This document shows, piece after piece, positions 40,767 through 42,488 of a stretch of 42,488 bases of DNA. This stretch comes from Bacteroides sp. OF04-15BH (GTDB taxonomy: Bacteria; Bacteroidota; Bacteroidia; Bacteroidales; Bacteroidaceae), in contig NZ_QUEM01000032.1 of assembly GCF_003477995.1 (NCBI RefSeq), positions 1 to 42,488 of the forward strand, written 5' to 3'. The notes under the pieces were generated by a model. The model was not told the DNA's origin. It ran no database searches and worked only from the letters and a program-made list of their open reading frames with translations. Each line of letters starts with the position of its first letter. Within the stretch, counting starts at the first letter, position 1. The position numbers were made by a program, and so were the translations under genes.

Positions 40767-40855
40767 GGGACTAGGATTAGCAAATTTTTTAGACAAAATA
40801 CTACCCCTGAAAGGGTGTGGAGATTTTTCGACAAAAAATTTGAGTTCCTAATCCC
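40767..40855. repeat. Long imperfect inverted repeat
   Basis: Arms 40767-40790 and 40833-40855 share GGGA-TAGGA and CAAATTTTTT blocks in inverted order with a ~42-base loop. Outer AAAGGT/ACCTTT (40759-40764 with 40862-40867) may extend the stem. Confidence 0.55.
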
Positions 40856-40868
40856 GTCTTTACCTTTG
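40839..40868 (+). promoter_or_regulatory. Candidate promoter for plus-strand noncoding transcript
   Basis: TACCTTTG (40861-40868) fits the -7 consensus, and TTTG (40839-40842) lies 18 bases upstream, close to the -33 spacing. Transcription would enter the hairpin-rich noncoding stretch; the only frames that follow are short and unconvincing. Confidence 0.5.
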
Positions 40869-41052
40869 CCCCAAGCAACGAAAATGACACCAGATGCCGT
40901 CCTGGATGGCGGCATGGAAACAGAGGCATACGCATAGAGAGGCGGAAAGGAAAAGGGAACAGATGTATTGGCATCAGCGCCATGTGGATAGATTAAGGGC
41001 TGTGCTACAAATAAGGGGAAAGTTGGCTTTCCGACCGCCGTGTGGAAGTCCT

Positions 41053-41090
41053 GTAACCGTCATTGTCATGCGTGCATGGCTTGCGGTTAC
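41053..41090. repeat. Inverted repeat with central palindrome
   Basis: GTAACCG (41053-41059) and CGGTTAC (41084-41090) enclose the palindrome ATGCGTGCAT (41068-41077). Confidence 0.45.
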
Positions 41091-41185
41091 TGGTGTTCCT
41101 CCGGTGGTACATTGTCGTAAAACGGGATTGTCTGCCGTTGCTTTGTCTGCAATGGAAGGCAAACTGGTTTTATGACACGGGCATT

Positions 41186-41254
41186 GTAGCCGAAAATGGT
41201 CACAAGAACAGATCCACGCTTGGAGTGTCCTGTAGAAGTGGCATTTTCGGCTAC
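41186..41254. repeat. 13-base perfect inverted repeat
   Basis: GTAGCCGAAAATG (41186-41198) and CATTTTCGGCTAC (41242-41254) are exact complements with a 43-base loop. Confidence 0.6.
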
Positions 41255-41283
41255 TTGTATATGGATGAAATAATGACTATAAG

Positions 41284-41388
41284 AACGGTTTTACCGTTTT
41301 AGTACAAGCATATAAAAGAAGTGCCCACGGCGATGGCAGTGTCATTTATGACATTGTGGTCGCTGTGGGCTTTTCTTTTGCTTGTACT
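41284..41388. terminator. Terminator hairpin followed by a very long stem-loop
   Basis: AACGGT-TTT-ACCGTT (41284-41298) is followed by Ts. Directly after it 41301-41388 folds into one near-perfect hairpin: AGTACAAGC/GCTTGTACT, AAAAGAA/TTCTTTT and a 22-pair inner stem (41323-41344 with 41349-41370) with one G-G mismatch and a TTTA loop. It may be a strong bidirectional terminator or a stable small RNA. Confidence 0.65.
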
Positions 41389-41964
41389 GTTTCTGAAATC
41401 GGCTTTTGCGCATCAGGCAGAAGTGGTTTTCAGAAGGGAATTAGTCTAAACTAATTTAGATATGCGGTTGCAATTATTTTCGGTTTGCAGTCATGGGTAT
41501 GGCGCTTTTCATTTATAGGATATGTGGTTGGCAATGAGTTCCGTTTTTGATTAAATAAAACTGAAAAAGAATATCGGTAGGAAACAGACGTAAGATTACT
41601 GTGTGTAGCATAAACAAAAAAGAAAGGGGGCTTGCTTTATCAGTCTGAATATTGCTTAGGTGTGAAGCAAACTTTTTTCTATGCTTATGCAATATAGTAG
41701 TAGGAACATGGTCGTCAATTGATTGATGATGACGCTCTTACAGTTCAAGAAGATTTTAGGGAAAAACTTGTTTGTAGAGCTTCAAAAATTAGATTTTATT
41801 TCAATATGTGCCATTAAAATTTGTACCTTTGTGTACGAAGAGTTTAAAGGTTGCGCAACACACACATAAAAATAAAGTAGCTGATAATTAATTTATAACC
41901 TATTACTGCTATGAGTTGATAACTGTAATTTATTTTCAATCACTTAAACATTTTGTAATTTTAT
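41389..41964. other. AT-rich noncoding stretch before the last gene
   Basis: No gene is supported. A small dyad AATTAGT/ACTAATT (41439-41456) and a TACCTTTG -7 box (41824-41831) are present; the latter could drive the gene at 41965 with a leader of ~125 bases. The composition change suggests a module boundary. Confidence 0.45.
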
Positions 41965-42471
41965 ATGACAACATATAAACAACCAGAGAAAGATAAATCC
42001 CGTATATTATTATGGAATCATGCTGTAGAATCGCTGACTTCTCTCAGGGATAGTAATCGCATCTTGAATACAACCTATATGGAGCATTTGTGGCTGTATT
42101 GTCAGCAGCAATTAAATGAAAAACTAGATATTGAAGCTTTTATTCAGTGGAAGCAATATGCAGATATTTGTTACCAGACCAAGAAGCCGGAAGAACTCAA
42201 AATTGCTTTCTTCTGCGGTAATGAACCAGAGAATGATGTAAAACATTTGCTTGGGTTAGGTGTAAGAATAGAGAATATTTATGCTTTTGAATGTGATTCA
42301 AGTTTGTTTAATCAGGCTGTAAAATCACTCCATAATACATATCCTTTATTAAAAATTTACAAGGGTAAGATTGAAGACTTTGCAGAATTACAGAATACGA
42401 AATTTGATATTGTTTATCTTGATTTTACTGGGAGTTTATTTAAAGAGTACCCGTTGGCGGAATTAATTTAG
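41965..42471 (+). CDS. Methyltransferase-like protein of unknown function, short
   Basis: The 168-residue frame has a Rossmann-like arrangement: KIAFFCGNEPENDVKHLLGLG (about 79-99) resembling a methyltransferase glycine motif, IYAFECDSS (about 103-111) with the acidic residue after strand 2, and FDIVYLDFTG (about 146-155) like motif IV. The frame stops with TAG at 42469 right after the motif-IV strand, where methyltransferases usually continue for another 50-100 residues, and the frame after the TAG stays open to the end of the window. The protein may be truncated. It is AT-rich and may be ICE cargo or host DNA. Confidence 0.55.
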   Translation: MTTYKQPEKDKSRILLWNHAVESLTSLRDSNRILNTTYMEHLWLYCQQQLNEKLDIEAFIQWKQYADICYQTKKPEELKIAFFCGNEPENDVKHLLGLGVRIENIYAFECDSSLFNQAVKSLHNTYPLLKIYKGKIEDFAELQNTKFDIVYLDFTGSLFKEYPLAELI

Positions 42472-42488
42472 CGCATACTTAACCCTGC

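Noticed and set aside
40894..41175. Plus-strand frame of 93 codons after the 40861 promoter box
   Set aside because: Composition is unlike a protein and it crosses an inverted repeat; the short frame from 40883 is also unconvincing.
41823..41832. GTACCTTTGT as a CTnDOT-like attachment core (consensus GTANNTTTGC)
   Set aside because: It matches 9 of 10, but promoter -7 boxes in the window (15216, 13607, 40860) match about as well, so it has no specificity for an element end.
37853..42471. TAG reassigned to an amino acid in this element
   Set aside because: Other genes here, such as traI, traJ and traM, end normally at TAG, so general recoding is not supported.
1..42488. CRISPR arrays, tRNA or rRNA genes, transposase genes
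   Set aside because: None were seen on reading both strands by eye.

Overview
The window is most of a CTnDOT-family integrative and conjugative element (ICE) from a Bacteroidales host (Bacteroides/Parabacteroides type). The evidence is the RteA/RteB/RteC regulators, the MobA/B/C set, a near-complete TraA to TraQ series, PcfJ/PcfK-type accessory genes, several promoter boxes fitting the Bacteroides -7 consensus TAnnTTTG, and starts mostly without Shine-Dalgarno sequences. Assignments come from reading motifs and gene order by eye; no database search was run.

Layout: (1) 1-1116, the 3' end of a very large helicase/methylase-type ICE gene whose last ~40 codons turn AT-rich, marking a mosaic junction. 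(2) 1198-9998, a cargo block: an AraC-type regulator on the minus strand, a 2-hydroxyacid-dehydrogenase-like protein lacking its catalytic residues, then a tight plus-strand run of a Tat-exported aldo/keto reductase-ferredoxin, a NapH-NapG-like polyferredoxin fusion, a DUF1893 protein, a TonB-dependent receptor, an ECF S-component-like membrane protein, TatA and TatC. (3) 9976-13586, rteA and rteB, overlapping tatC and each other, so the ICE's master regulators appear to sit in the cargo operon. In CTnDOT this upstream position belongs to tetQ. (4) 13587-16019, a strongly folded leader RNA, a RibD-C/DHFR-like gene, rteC, and a small-protein/GNAT pair. (5) 16198-19960 (minus), mobC-mobB-mobA, then a ~740-base noncoding hairpin-rich region that probably holds oriT. 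(6) 20700-35924 (plus), the transfer operon traA to traQ, two unassigned proteins and a terminal lysozyme. (7) 35985-40618 (minus), an AT-rich orphan gene with a palindromic operator, small accessory genes, one DUF3873 gene broken by an in-frame TAG, and pcfJ/pcfK-like genes. (8) 40619-41964, noncoding DNA with long inverted repeats, then an AT-rich gene for a methyltransferase-like protein at the right edge.

How it fits together: RteA/RteB sense a signal and activate rteC and excision/transfer functions; Mob proteins nick oriT and deliver DNA to the Tra type IV secretion channel. The most unusual part is the cargo. Its first two redox proteins both carry twin-arginine motifs, and the island supplies its own TatA and TatC. 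Together with the TonB receptor and S-component-like protein this looks like a mobile uptake and envelope electron-transfer module with an unknown substrate, transcriptionally tied to conjugation control.
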